A stretch of 18,243 nucleotides of DNA from DATEZO01 sp035255485 (GTDB taxonomy: Bacteria; Pseudomonadota; Gammaproteobacteria; Burkholderiales; Burkholderiaceae_D), in assembly GCA_035255485.1 (NCBI GenBank), contig DATEZO010000254.1, positions 1-18,243 of the forward strand, written 5' to 3'. Position 1 is the stretch's first letter, and the number at the start of each line of letters is the position of its first letter. The translations under genes were made by a program, and so were the position numbers. The notes below the pieces were generated by a model. The model searched no databases, was not told the DNA's origin, and saw nothing but the letters and a program-made list of their open reading frames with translations. Shown piece after piece: positions 6,059-13,390 of this stretch.

Positions 6059-6358
6059 TTACGGTTCCTGCATGGTCGTCTTGCTGTGGTGCATCCGTAT
6101 CCAGTTTTGGTTCGACGGATGATGAATGACCTGCCCGCGTAATGCGAGGTAGCTGACCGCCATGCGGATAATCGTTGCCATCTCGGCATCCACCAGCGAA
6201 ATGTCGTACCAGGCGGAGCGGATTTCTTCGGCAGTCACGGGCTCGCGGCCGTCGCCGGTAAAGCTCGGGCATTGTATTTCGACGTCCGTGCGTGCCGCAT
6301 CGTCGGCGATCAGCATCGCCAACTGATGAATCCGAATTCGCGTTTCATCAAACGGCAT
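6059..6358 (-). CDS. Hypothetical protein (99 aa), partner of an XRE-like regulator
   Basis: The protein starts MPFDETRIRIHQLAMLIADD behind a very strong GAAGGAGGGCG ribosome binding site, which supports real translation and fixes the start. It is soluble and looks mainly helical (VTAEEIRSAWYDISLVDAEM, then ATIIRMAVSYLALRG), with one Cys and no signal peptide or membrane segment. I recognise no domain. It is divergent from the XRE-like regulator with an AT-rich shared control region, so the regulator may control it. A toxin-antitoxin or phage-derived role is possible, but nothing in the sequence shows it. Confidence 0.7.
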   Translation of the reverse strand: MPFDETRIRIHQLAMLIADDAARTDVEIQCPSFTGDGREPVTAEEIRSAWYDISLVDAEMATIIRMAVSYLALRGQVIHHPSNQNWIRMHHSKTTMQEP

Positions 6359-6448
6359 TCGCCCTCCTTCAAGCCGGATTGCTTTTGTCCCGAGTCGAAT
6401 CGCAGTGCTCGAAGCGCATCCTGAACCAGTTATTTTTAAACTGCACAA

Positions 6449-6460
6449 GATAATATTATC
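6449..6460. promoter_or_regulatory. Perfect 12-bp palindrome GATAATATTATC, candidate operator
   Basis: GATAATATTATC is a perfect palindrome in an AT-rich island between the divergent 99-aa gene and the XRE-like regulator gene. It contains a -10-like GATAAT (or TAATAT). If this is the -10, transcription would start near 6460-6466 and translation would begin downstream at 6501 or 6507 rather than at 6465. The place and symmetry suit an autoregulatory operator. Confidence 0.4.
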
Positions 6461-6500
6461 CCATATGGTTGATGCGCCTGAATACGGCCTGCCGCAGAAT

Positions 6501-6938
6501 ATGCGCATGCCTACCAATGATGAAAAAAGTGCATTTTCCAAGCGGCTAAAGCTTGCGCTGTACCGCAGTCCGGAGCCGGTGCGCGGAGCGACCGAACTGG
6601 CGTTGCGATTCAACCTGCGATATCGGGGTACTGCGATATCGCCGCAAACCGCGCATAAATGGCTCACCGGGCGGGCCATACCGACGAAGGACAAATTGGC
6701 GACCCTGGCCAGCTGGTTACAGGTCGATGAGCATTGGCTGCACTATGGGCCGTCGCCGGAAAAGCCATTGAAAGTCAACGAAGAATTGGAAGTCTATGGA
6801 GCGTCGGTGGCGACAACAATGAACAGTAAACCAACCCCGGAAGCGCTGGCTCTTACGGCAAAAATCCAGGCATTGCCGCCGCATCGCCGCTATCTCGTGG
6901 AAGAACTGGTTGCTCAATTGCTGCAAGACGCAAATTAA
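6501..6938 (+). CDS. XRE/Cro-CI-like DNA-binding regulator
   Basis: With the start at 6501 the product has 145 residues (MRMPTNDEKSAFSKRLKLAL...). Residues 30-75 form a helix-turn-helix of lambda-repressor type: ATELALRFNLRYRGTAISPQ then TAHKWLTGRAIPTKDKLATL and ASWLQVDEHWLHYG. This arrangement, with the HWLHYG end, is common in single-domain betaproteobacterial regulators. The rest (about 80-145) is helical and ends with ALPPHRRYLVEELVAQLL, perhaps for dimerisation; there is no peptidase domain. The start is uncertain: in-frame ATGs occur at 6405, 6465, 6501 and 6507, none with a strong ribosome binding site. I prefer 6501/6507 because family homology begins near PTNDEK and a promoter-like element lies at 6449-6460. 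It probably regulates itself and the divergent gene. Confidence 0.75.
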   Translation: MRMPTNDEKSAFSKRLKLALYRSPEPVRGATELALRFNLRYRGTAISPQTAHKWLTGRAIPTKDKLATLASWLQVDEHWLHYGPSPEKPLKVNEELEVYGASVATTMNSKPTPEALALTAKIQALPPHRRYLVEELVAQLLQDAN

Positions 6939-6992
6939 GAATCCTCCGGCCGGATCGTCCGCCTGGAATGCGTCGTCATGGCGGTTGGGGGT

Positions 6993-7424
6993 TTACGGTG
7001 GAGTTGCCGGCACACGCTGCCAATTGGTCAGGCACTGCGGTACGTAGGGGTAATATCCCGGCGGATTCGGGCAGTAGTACCAGTACCGCGGTGGTGCGGC
7101 GGGCGGCGCCGGCGGCGGAAGCACCGTGAGCGGCGGCTGATACGGGTCCGGATACGGATATACCGGCTCGGGGTAGAAATACCAGATCGTACCGACTACC
7201 CACCACCAGCCAGACCGGCCGTCATGCCGGCCATGTGTCCAGTGACCGCCGCGCCAGCGCGCCAGGTCGTGCTCATGGAATCGCCGCACGTCGCCATGCC
7301 AGCGGGTATTGCGGTCGTGTGCGTTATTGCGGCCATGCGGCCGGCCGTGATCGTCTGCCAGTGCCGGTATCGACAGCAGGGCAAGATACATTACCGGGAA
7401 CAGGCATTTCGACAGTATGCGCAT
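6993..7424 (-). CDS. Secreted Pro/Tyr/His-rich protein of unknown function
   Basis: From ATG 7424 the product has 143 residues. MRILSKCLFPVMYLALLSIP followed by ALADD is a signal peptide with an ALA-D type I cleavage site. The mature N-terminal part is His/Arg-rich (HGRPHGRNNAHDRNTRWHGD). A hydrophobic WWWVVGTIWYFYPEPVYPYP stretch and a proline-rich linker follow. It ends with RYWYYCPNPPGYYPYVPQC and a TNWQRVPATPP tail, a two-Cys motif (YYC...GYYPYV..C...W..V) seen at the C-terminus of many proteobacterial cell-envelope proteins. The Cys at residue 7 is not in a lipobox. Role is unknown; the envelope location is inferred from the signal peptide. A longer upstream start (7616) was rejected because the signal peptide begins at 7424. 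Confidence 0.75.
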   Translation of the reverse strand: MRILSKCLFPVMYLALLSIPALADDHGRPHGRNNAHDRNTRWHGDVRRFHEHDLARWRGGHWTHGRHDGRSGWWWVVGTIWYFYPEPVYPYPDPYQPPLTVLPPPAPPAAPPRYWYYCPNPPGYYPYVPQCLTNWQRVPATPP

Positions 7425-8069
7425 GGTGTTGTGTTCCACAATTCTTCCTGGCGATTCCCTGGTTGGCGCTGTGCTTTCCTTGCCTGTGGCACTGGTTTTC
7501 GCGGGACATGCCCGGCCGGCGCTTCCAGATACGGGTTGCCATTGTTTGCGTTGCCGGTGTCCTGGAACCGACGGCGTGGGACGAAACCCGCTCGTCGGGT
7601 CGCCTTCGCCAGGCATGCCGGTCCTGCCCGCCAGGAAAACCTGCGGCGCAACAATATCCGGCGCCCGGATTACAACCGCGCGCGGTTATCTTTTCGAGAA
7701 TAGGCGTACGGTGTGGTGGGGGCTTGATGCAGGTCAGCGAACCTGTCCTGCTTGTAAAATGCGCGGCGGCAAGGCATTGCGCCTGCCGCCATTTCCGCGT
7801 TGTCGCAACGATGCGCGATGCGGGATTAACGTAAAAGTCGTGCAGCGCTCATTCCAATACCCTCGCCCGCTTGCGGGGCGAAGGCGGGGTTTCGCGGAAC
7901 CTGTTCCGCGCTGCCGCAGCCGGAAGCGCTTGCAAGCCCTGCCGTGGGGCGCGAAGCGGGGCAGGAGGAGGGCGGCCATGGCGCAATTGCATGCACTTGG
8001 GTGGTCCTTCGCCATGACCGTTAGAGCTACTTACCGGGCAGTTGAGAAGATCGCTTGAGCTTCTGCACC
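7425..8069. other. Gene-poor region with palindromes and a dispersed hairpin repeat
   Basis: Nothing in this 645-bp stretch reads as a real protein; the open frame at 7417-8058 has a Cys/Arg-rich composition typical of chance frames. Structured elements seen are a perfect 14-bp palindrome AACCGCGCGCGGTT (7674-7687), a bulged hairpin with arms GGCGGCA...TGCCGCC (7765-7790), and a GC-rich hairpin cluster (about 7860-7965) related to one near 16976. The promoter of the secreted-protein gene should lie at the left end. Confidence 0.5.
7861..7937. repeat. Dispersed GC-rich hairpin repeat, copy A
   Basis: It includes an imperfect hairpin (CGCCCGC-TT-GCGGGGCG, about 7864-7880), the 12-mer GGGGTTTCGCGG (7886-7897), a perfect hairpin CGCGGAAC-CT-GTTCCGCG (7893-7910) and the palindrome GCTTGCAAGC (7928-7937). 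The 12-mer and the 10-bp palindrome recur in the same order at nearly the same distance (42 versus 43 bp) at 16976-17028, so these are two diverged copies of one intergenic repeat. Confidence 0.7.
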
Positions 8070-8292
8070 CGGCCGATTCTGTTGAAAAAGTCGATAGGCA
8101 ATATTTCGCTTCAGGTCTCTGTGGGCGCTTTGTTGCGCCGTGCGCTTCATACGATCTAAAACACCCGACGCCATTTCAGCAAGCGCACCAATAGCGCATT
8201 GAATCAGCAGGAATTGCTACCAGACCAGCCTACTTTGGGCGTGCAGAATTACCTGGAATATTTCTCCATGACTTTTCCAACAGAATCGGCCG
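8070..8292. mobile_element. 223-bp element with 23-bp terminal inverted repeats (MITE-like or IS remnant)
   Basis: The left end (8070-8092) begins CGGCCGATTCTGTTG and continues AAAAAGTC; the right end (8270-8292) is its reverse complement with one mismatch (22 of 23). The interior of about 177 bp has no full transposase. On the minus strand an open frame from 8216 to 8031 (61 codons after a TAG, no ATG at its head) runs through the left repeat and might be a transposase tail or chance. No clear target-site duplication is seen at the ends. The size and paired ends fit a non-autonomous miniature element or the fused ends of a deleted insertion sequence. I cannot name the family without a database search. 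Confidence 0.65.
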
Positions 8293-8394
8293 AAAGCGGG
8301 CAATGTCCGATAGACTTTATTGTCGGCTAATAGAAAGAACAACGAGGCAGTATTGTGCCAGGGCAGGCACACGCTACACCGGTAAATCGCCACC
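8293..8394. other. Short spacer after the oxidoreductase gene
   Basis: It carries a small hairpin GTGCC-AGGGCA-GGCAC (about 8355-8370) just downstream of the oxidoreductase stop. There is no T-run beside it, so a terminator is only possible. Confidence 0.3.
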
Positions 8395-11300
8395 CTACGC
8401 AGCATGCGGTAACCCTGCCGCCGCAAATCTGCTCCGCAGTTCTGTCAGCCGTTTTCGATACTCCACAACCGCTTTCTCTTTCACATGTCCGAACCCGCGC
8501 ACCTTCTCCGGCAGCGCGGCAATCTCCAGCGCGAGGCCGAGATTGTCCCTGTTCAGCCCATCGAGCAAGGACAGCACCACGGCGCGGTATTCGCCGATCA
8601 GCGCACGTTCCATCCTGCGCTCTTTGGTATAGCCAAACACGTCGAGCTTCGTGCCGCGCAGCTTCTTCAGCTTCGCCAGTAGCCTGAAGCCTTGCCAGAT
8701 CCATGAGCCGTACTCGGCTTTGACGAGATGTCCCTTTGCATCCTTCTTTGCCAGCAGCGGCGGCGCGAGGTTGAATTTCAGCGTGAAGTCGCCGTCAAAC
8801 TGCTGCCGCAGCTTGTCGATGAAACACCCATCCGTGTACAGCCGCGCGACTTCGTATTCATCCTTGTATGCCATCAGCTTGAAGTAGGATTGCGCAACCG
8901 CGCGCGACAGCCTGTCGCCGACGCCGAGGCCGGCTTCGACAGTGCGTACGGTGTTGATCAGCGCCTCGTACTGCGATGCGTAAGCGGCATCCTGGTAGTC
9001 GGTCAGGAAGGCAAGGCGGCGCTTGACCAGCGTGTCCAGGCTTTGCGGTATGTGCAGCATGACTGTTTGCTGCGGCAATGCGATCTGCTCCACGCGCTTC
9101 AGGTCGACCGCGGCGCGGCGGCCCCACAGGAAGCTCTTCTGGTTCGATTCGATTGCCACGCCATTCAGTTCGATTGCGCGCAGAAGTGCTGCTTCCGACA
9201 CCGGGATGCAGCCTTTCTGCCAGGCGAAGCCGAGCATGAACAGGTTGGCCGCAATCGAGTCTCCCATCAATGCGGTGGCCAGCCCGGTAGCGTCGATGAA
9301 GTCGGCGCGCTGATCGACAGATTCCAGGATCAGTGCCTGCACCTCGCTGGCCGGATAGCGCCAATCCGGGTTTTGCGTGAAATGCCCGGTCGGCTGCTGG
9401 TGCGTATTTACCACGGCGCGCGTGCGGCCGGGGCGCATCTTTGCAATCGCATCTTGCGCGCCGGCGGTCAGCATGTCACAGCCCAGCACCAGATCGGCTT
9501 CGCCGGTTGCGATGCGCTGCGCGCGAATGACGCCAGGTATTTGCGTGATGCGGATATGCGAAGTGACTGAACCGTTCTTTTGCGACATGCCGGTCATGTC
9601 GAGCACCGATACGCCTTTGCCTTCCAGATGCGCGGCCATGCCGACCAGTGCGCCGATGGTGATCACGCCAGTGCCGCCGATGCCGTTCAGCAGGATGTTG
9701 TAAGGCGCGTCGCATGCCGGCAGCACCGGTTCCGGCAATACGCCGAAATCGTACTGTTGCGCATTGCCGGATTTCGATTTTTTCAGCGTGCCGCCTTCGA
9801 CCGTGACGAAGCTCGGGCAGAAGCCCTTGACGCAGGAATAATCCTTGTTGCACGACGACTGGTCGATCGCACGCTTGCGGCCGAATTCGGTTTCCACCGG
9901 CACCAGCGATGTGCAGTTCGAAGCAATCCCGCAATCGCCGCAGCCTTCGCACACCGCTTCGTTGATGAACAGGCGTTTGGCCGGGTCCGGATATTCGCCT
10001 TTTTTACGGCGGCGGCGTTTTTCGGCGGCGCAGGTCTGGTCGTAGATCAGCACCGATACGCCCTTGAACTCGCGCAGTCCGCGCTGCACCGCATCCATTT
10101 CCTTGCGGTCATGCAGGCTGACGATCGCCGGCAGCCCGGAGCGGTCCGCATACCGGCTCAGGTCTTCGGTCACCAGTGCGATGCGCTTGACGCCTTCGGC
10201 CGCCATTTGCTGCGCCATCATCGGCACCGTGATGGTGCCGTCTATCGGCTGGCCGCCGGTCATCGCCACCGCATCGTTGTACAGGATCTTGTAGGTCATG
10301 TTGACATTCGCGGCGACCGCGGCCCGGATCGCCAGGTAGCCGGAATGGAAATAGGTGCCGTCGCCCAGGTTCTGGAATACGTGCGGCAAGGTCGAGAACG
10401 GCGCCTGGCCGATCCATGGCGCACCTTCGCCGCCCATGTGTGTGGTCAGCTTGTTGTGCTCCGGATAAATTGCTGTCGCCATCACATGACAGCCGATGCC
10501 GGCCAGCGCCAGGCTACCTTCCGGCACCTTGGTCGAGGTATTGTGCGGGCAGCCCGAGCAGTACCACGCCGGGCGCGGCGGGGTATGGACGGCCTTGGTC
10601 AGCACTGCGTCCTTGGCTTCGAGGAAGGCCAGGCGCGCCTTGATCAGGTCGCTGGTATGGAAGCGCGCGATGCGACTCGCAATCACGCGCGCGATTTGCG
10701 CCACCGAAAAGTCGGCCTTCGATGTCAGCAGCCATTCACCGTGCGGATGCACCCATTCGCCCTTCTCGTCGAACTTGCCGATCACGCGCGGGCGCACGTC
10801 ATCGCGCCAGTTGTAGAGTTGTTCCTTCAATTGGTATTCGACGATCTGGCGTTTTTCTTCCACCACCAGGATTTCATCCAGCCCTTCGGCGAAATGGCGC
10901 ACGCTGTCCGGCTCCAGCGGCCACGGCATCGATACCTTGAACAGGCGGATGCCGATCTCGGCTGCCATCTTTTCATCGATGCCGAGCTCTTCCATCGCAT
11001 CCAGCACATCCAGATACGATTTGCCGGAGGCAATGATGCCCAGCCTGGCTTGCGGGCTGTCGATCGTGGTGTGATTGAGCTGGTTGGCCCGCGCATAGGC
11101 AAGCGCGGCGTAAATCTTGTAATCCTGCATCAGCGCTTCCTGTTTGCGCGCCTGGATGCCGAGCGTGTCATTCGACAGCCGCGCATTCAGGCCGCCTTCC
11201 GGCATCACGAAATCGGCGGGATACCTGATCTGGAGACGGAACGGATCGGCATCGACCGATGCGCTCGACTCCACCGTATCGGCCAGCGCCTTGAAGCCGA

Positions 11301-11949
11301 CCGCGCAGCCGGAATAGCGCGACATCGCCCACGCATGCAGGCCAAGATCCAGGTACTCCTGCACATTGCATGGATACAGCACCGGGATCATGCAGGCCGA
11401 GAAGATATGGTCCGACTGGTGCGGCAGTGTCGATGAATACGCGCCGTGATCGTCGCCCGCCACCAGCAGCACGCCACCATTTCTTGCGGTGCCGGCATGG
11501 TTCATGTGCTTGAATACGTCGCCGCAGCGATCCACGCCCGGCCCCTTGCCGTACCACATGGCAAACACGCCGTCATATCGCGCCGGCCCGATCAGATCGA
11601 CCTGTTGCGTGCCCCAGACCGCGGTGGCCGCCAGATCTTCGTTGACGCCCGGCACGAACTTGATGTGGTTCTGTTCCAGCAGCTTCTGGGTCTTCCACAG
11701 CGTTTCGTCCAGTCCGCCCAAAGGCGAGCCGCGATAGCCGGAAATAAAGCCCGCGGTATTCAATCCGGCTGCCAGATCGCGCTGGCGCTGCATCATTGGC
11801 AGGCGCACCAGCGCTTGTATGCCGGACAGGTAGATCAGGCCGGAAGTGGACGTGTATTTGTCATCGAGGCCGACCGGCGCAAGAGAGGTGACATTGCGCC
11901 GGACGGCGTCGGACAACCCGGCAGTCTCGGGTGCGGAAGGGGTTTGCAT
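8395..11949 (-). CDS. Fused indolepyruvate ferredoxin oxidoreductase family protein
   Basis: A 1184-residue single-chain 2-oxoacid oxidoreductase, the large fused form common in betaproteobacteria. Residues about 35-450 form the pyrimidine-binding half (LSGIQALVRLPMMQRQRDLA; GYRGSPLGGLDE; GVNEDLAATAVWGTQ). CSGCPHNTS (464-472) and LGDGTYFHSG (528-537) belong to the thiamine diphosphate half. A cysteine-rich insert follows (CEGCGDC at 667-673, then C679, C700, C706, C711) that likely holds an Fe-S cluster. GIGGTGVITIG (756-766) opens the IorB-like gamma domain, and the rest is an extra C-terminal region of the fused class. It should oxidatively decarboxylate aryl or branched 2-oxo acids to acyl-CoA in amino-acid breakdown. 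GGAG lies 7 nt before the ATG. No ferredoxin gene is next to it. Confidence 0.93.
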   Translation of the reverse strand: MQTPSAPETAGLSDAVRRNVTSLAPVGLDDKYTSTSGLIYLSGIQALVRLPMMQRQRDLAAGLNTAGFISGYRGSPLGGLDETLWKTQKLLEQNHIKFVPGVNEDLAATAVWGTQQVDLIGPARYDGVFAMWYGKGPGVDRCGDVFKHMNHAGTARNGGVLLVAGDDHGAYSSTLPHQSDHIFSACMIPVLYPCNVQEYLDLGLHAWAMSRYSGCAVGFKALADTVESSASVDADPFRLQIRYPADFVMPEGGLNARLSNDTLGIQARKQEALMQDYKIYAALAYARANQLNHTTIDSPQARLGIIASGKSYLDVLDAMEELGIDEKMAAEIGIRLFKVSMPWPLEPDSVRHFAEGLDEILVVEEKRQIVEYQLKEQLYNWRDDVRPRVIGKFDEKGEWVHPHGEWLLTSKADFSVAQIARVIASRIARFHTSDLIKARLAFLEAKDAVLTKAVHTPPRPAWYCSGCPHNTSTKVPEGSLALAGIGCHVMATAIYPEHNKLTTHMGGEGAPWIGQAPFSTLPHVFQNLGDGTYFHSGYLAIRAAVAANVNMTYKILYNDAVAMTGGQPIDGTITVPMMAQQMAAEGVKRIALVTEDLSRYADRSGLPAIVSLHDRKEMDAVQRGLREFKGVSVLIYDQTCAAEKRRRRKKGEYPDPAKRLFINEAVCEGCGDCGIASNCTSLVPVETEFGRKRAIDQSSCNKDYSCVKGFCPSFVTVEGGTLKKSKSGNAQQYDFGVLPEPVLPACDAPYNILLNGIGGTGVITIGALVGMAAHLEGKGVSVLDMTGMSQKNGSVTSHIRITQIPGVIRAQRIATGEADLVLGCDMLTAGAQDAIAKMRPGRTRAVVNTHQQPTGHFTQNPDWRYPASEVQALILESVDQRADFIDATGLATALMGDSIAANLFMLGFAWQKGCIPVSEAALLRAIELNGVAIESNQKSFLWGRRAAVDLKRVEQIALPQQTVMLHIPQSLDTLVKRRLAFLTDYQDAAYASQYEALINTVRTVEAGLGVGDRLSRAVAQSYFKLMAYKDEYEVARLYTDGCFIDKLRQQFDGDFTLKFNLAPPLLAKKDAKGHLVKAEYGSWIWQGFRLLAKLKKLRGTKLDVFGYTKERRMERALIGEYRAVVLSLLDGLNRDNLGLALEIAALPEKVRGFGHVKEKAVVEYRKRLTELRSRFAAAGLPHAA

Positions 11950-12240
11950 ACAGTCTCCAAAATGATGATTCAGATAGCGCTTTGCATTGAATGTGCCGGG
12001 TAAGGCGCACGCCTGCTAAGCAGCAAGGGCCGAGGTAACGGCCACTAGTGCAAATTTTGAATTTGCTCTATTTGCAAGTGTAAGGAGAAGGCGTGCCGGG
12101 CGCAAATAGGGAATACGGATAGGGGTATAAGAAAATTCTATGGCATTGATTGCAGCCGGATTCCCGCAACCATGGTCGTCATGCAATCCTTCCAGCGAGC
12201 CTGCACAACGTGTTCTGCTGTAGCGAGGGCATTATTTTTT
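11950..12240. promoter_or_regulatory. Upstream region of the oxidoreductase gene with an inverted repeat
   Basis: This spacer separates the oxidoreductase start from the tRNA promoter. It holds a perfect inverted repeat GCAAATT-TTG-AATTTGC (12050-12066), followed by another TTTGCAA (about 12072-12078), giving three spaced TTTGC/GCAAA half-sites about 100 bp before the oxidoreductase start codon. This is a plausible operator for the oxidoreductase. A GGCC-GAGGTAAC-GGCC repeat lies alongside (about 12029-12044). No gene is seen. Confidence 0.4.
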
Positions 12241-12250
12241 TAAGGAAAAA

Positions 12251-12279
12251 TTACCGTGTACTACATTTATTGATATAAT
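12251..12279 (+). promoter_or_regulatory. Promoter of tRNA-Lys
   Basis: A perfect -10 hexamer TATAAT (12274-12279) lies 17 bp after a weak -35 (TTACCG, 12251-12256) and 11 bp before the tRNA. A GC-containing discriminator (TCGCC) follows, as in stringently controlled stable-RNA promoters. Confidence 0.65.
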
Positions 12280-12290
12280 TTCGCCTTTCC

Positions 12291-12366
12291 GGGTCGTTAG
12301 CTCAGTTGGTAGAGCAGCGGACTCTTAATCCGTAGGTCGAGTGTTCGAGCCACTCACGACCCACCA
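12291..12366 (+). tRNA. tRNA-Lys (anticodon CUU)
   Basis: A complete 76-nt cloverleaf can be folded by hand. The acceptor stem is GGGTCGT/ACGACCC, the D stem GCTC/GAGC, and the anticodon stem GCGGA/TCCGT with loop CTCTTAA, giving anticodon CTT at 12324-12326. The T stem is GAGTG/CACTC with loop TTCGAGC, and the discriminator A is followed by an encoded CCA (12364-12366). It reads AAG codons. A perfect -10 element lies upstream and a strong terminator downstream, so it appears to be a single-gene unit. Confidence 0.97.
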
Positions 12367-12380
12367 GAAAATTCAGGCAA

Positions 12381-12408
12381 AAGCCCGGTCCATCCGACCG
12401 GGCTTTTT
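12381..12408 (+). terminator. Rho-independent terminator after tRNA-Lys
   Basis: Perfect 10-bp arms AAGCCCGGTC and GACCGGGCTT around a CATCC loop, with a T-run ending at 12408. It lies 15 bp after the tRNA. On the other strand the same stem is followed by only a short T-run, so it may also help to end the LysR transcript arriving from the right. Confidence 0.92.
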
Positions 12409-12430
12409 GCTTTCTGGCATGCATCACGCG

Positions 12431-13366
12431 CTAATGCATCAGGCTTTTCGCGCCCAGCCAGCGTCCGCTGCGACACAACTCGCTTGCCACTTCCAGCACC
12501 AGCCGTTCGACCGCAGCTGCCGCATTTGTCAGCGGGATAGTGCGCGATGCGCACAGGCACACCGTGCGCGCAATGCTGGCGCCGGTAATCGGACGCGCGA
12601 TCAGGGTGCCGTTTTCCACCTCGGGCAGGATGGGCGCCACCGGCAGGAGGGTTGCCCCCATGTCGGCCAGCAGCGCCGATTTGAGGATGGCGATGGAATT
12701 GATGTCGGTGACGTTATCGAGCGACAGCCCTGCGTCGCGTACGATGTTTTCGATGCGCGGTCGCACGCCATGCTGCAGGCCGGGCAGGATCAGCGGCATT
12801 TTTGCGGCGATGGATAGCGCGATTGAATTGCCGCGCGTCGCGAAGCGCGAGTTGGCGCAGGTGATGTACATCAGCGCTTCTTCGATCAGGGGCGTCGTGG
12901 CAAATGCGCCGAGCTGGCCGTCATCGAACAGTATGGCCAGGTTGATGCGGCCGGAGCGCAATTGTTCGATCAGGCTGCCCGACAATTCTTCGGTGAGTTG
13001 CAGCGAGATTTCGGGATAGGTGGCGCGCACCGCGGTCAGCAGCGGCAGGGCGAATGCGCCGGATACGCTTTGCGGTATGCCGAGCGCAACGGTGCCGGCC
13101 GGCTTACCGGTAGTCTGCGCCACTGCCGACTTGGCGTCATCGATCTGTTTCAGGATCGCTTGCGCATGTTCATAAAAGATCTTGCCGGCATCGGTCGCCA
13201 GCACGCCCTGGGCAGAACGATGCAGCAATTGCGCATGCAGTTCTTCTTCCAGATGACGGATCTGCTGGGTCAGCGCCGGTTGCGCGATATGCAGCACGCG
13301 CGCGGCGCGCGACAGCGAGCCGTGATCGACAATCACGACGAAGTAGCGGAGTTGGCGCAGTTCCAT
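12431..13366 (-). CDS. LysR-family transcriptional regulator (Nac-like)
   Basis: A 311-residue LTTR. The N-terminal winged helix-turn-helix spans about residues 1-60 (MELRQLRYFVVIVDHGSLSR, AARVLHIAQPALTQQIRHLE, EELHAQLLHRSAQGV) and closely fits the pattern of Nac/Cbl-type regulators. A substrate-binding domain follows from about 90 (GTVALGIPQSVSGAFALPLL) to the end. The effector is unknown. The gene starts 24 bp after the Lrp/AsnC gene on the same strand and has a poor ribosome binding site of its own, so the two may be co-transcribed. Its other neighbours, the tRNA and the oxidoreductase gene, make a role in amino-acid or 2-oxo-acid breakdown plausible but unproved. Confidence 0.9.
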   Translation of the reverse strand: MELRQLRYFVVIVDHGSLSRAARVLHIAQPALTQQIRHLEEELHAQLLHRSAQGVLATDAGKIFYEHAQAILKQIDDAKSAVAQTTGKPAGTVALGIPQSVSGAFALPLLTAVRATYPEISLQLTEELSGSLIEQLRSGRINLAILFDDGQLGAFATTPLIEEALMYITCANSRFATRGNSIALSIAAKMPLILPGLQHGVRPRIENIVRDAGLSLDNVTDINSIAILKSALLADMGATLLPVAPILPEVENGTLIARPITGASIARTVCLCASRTIPLTNAAAAVERLVLEVASELCRSGRWLGAKSLMH

Positions 13367-13390
13367 GGGCGAATATTAATGCATCATGCG

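Noticed and set aside
7417..8058. Plus-strand 213-codon frame in the gene-poor region
   Set aside because: Composition is rich in Cys, Arg, Pro and Gly with no domain, it crosses hairpin repeats, and there is no good ribosome binding site. Treated as chance.
9580..11436. Long plus-strand open frame (618 codons) inside the oxidoreductase gene
   Set aside because: It is antisense to a gene with unmistakable thiamine-diphosphate and Fe-S motifs. Its His/Arg/Gln-rich composition is typical of the antisense of a GC-rich gene, and it has no recognisable domain.
12381..12408. tRNA-associated repeat considered as a phage attachment site
   Set aside because: No direct repeat of the tRNA 3' end occurs elsewhere in the window and there is no integrase. 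The hairpin is a standard intrinsic terminator.
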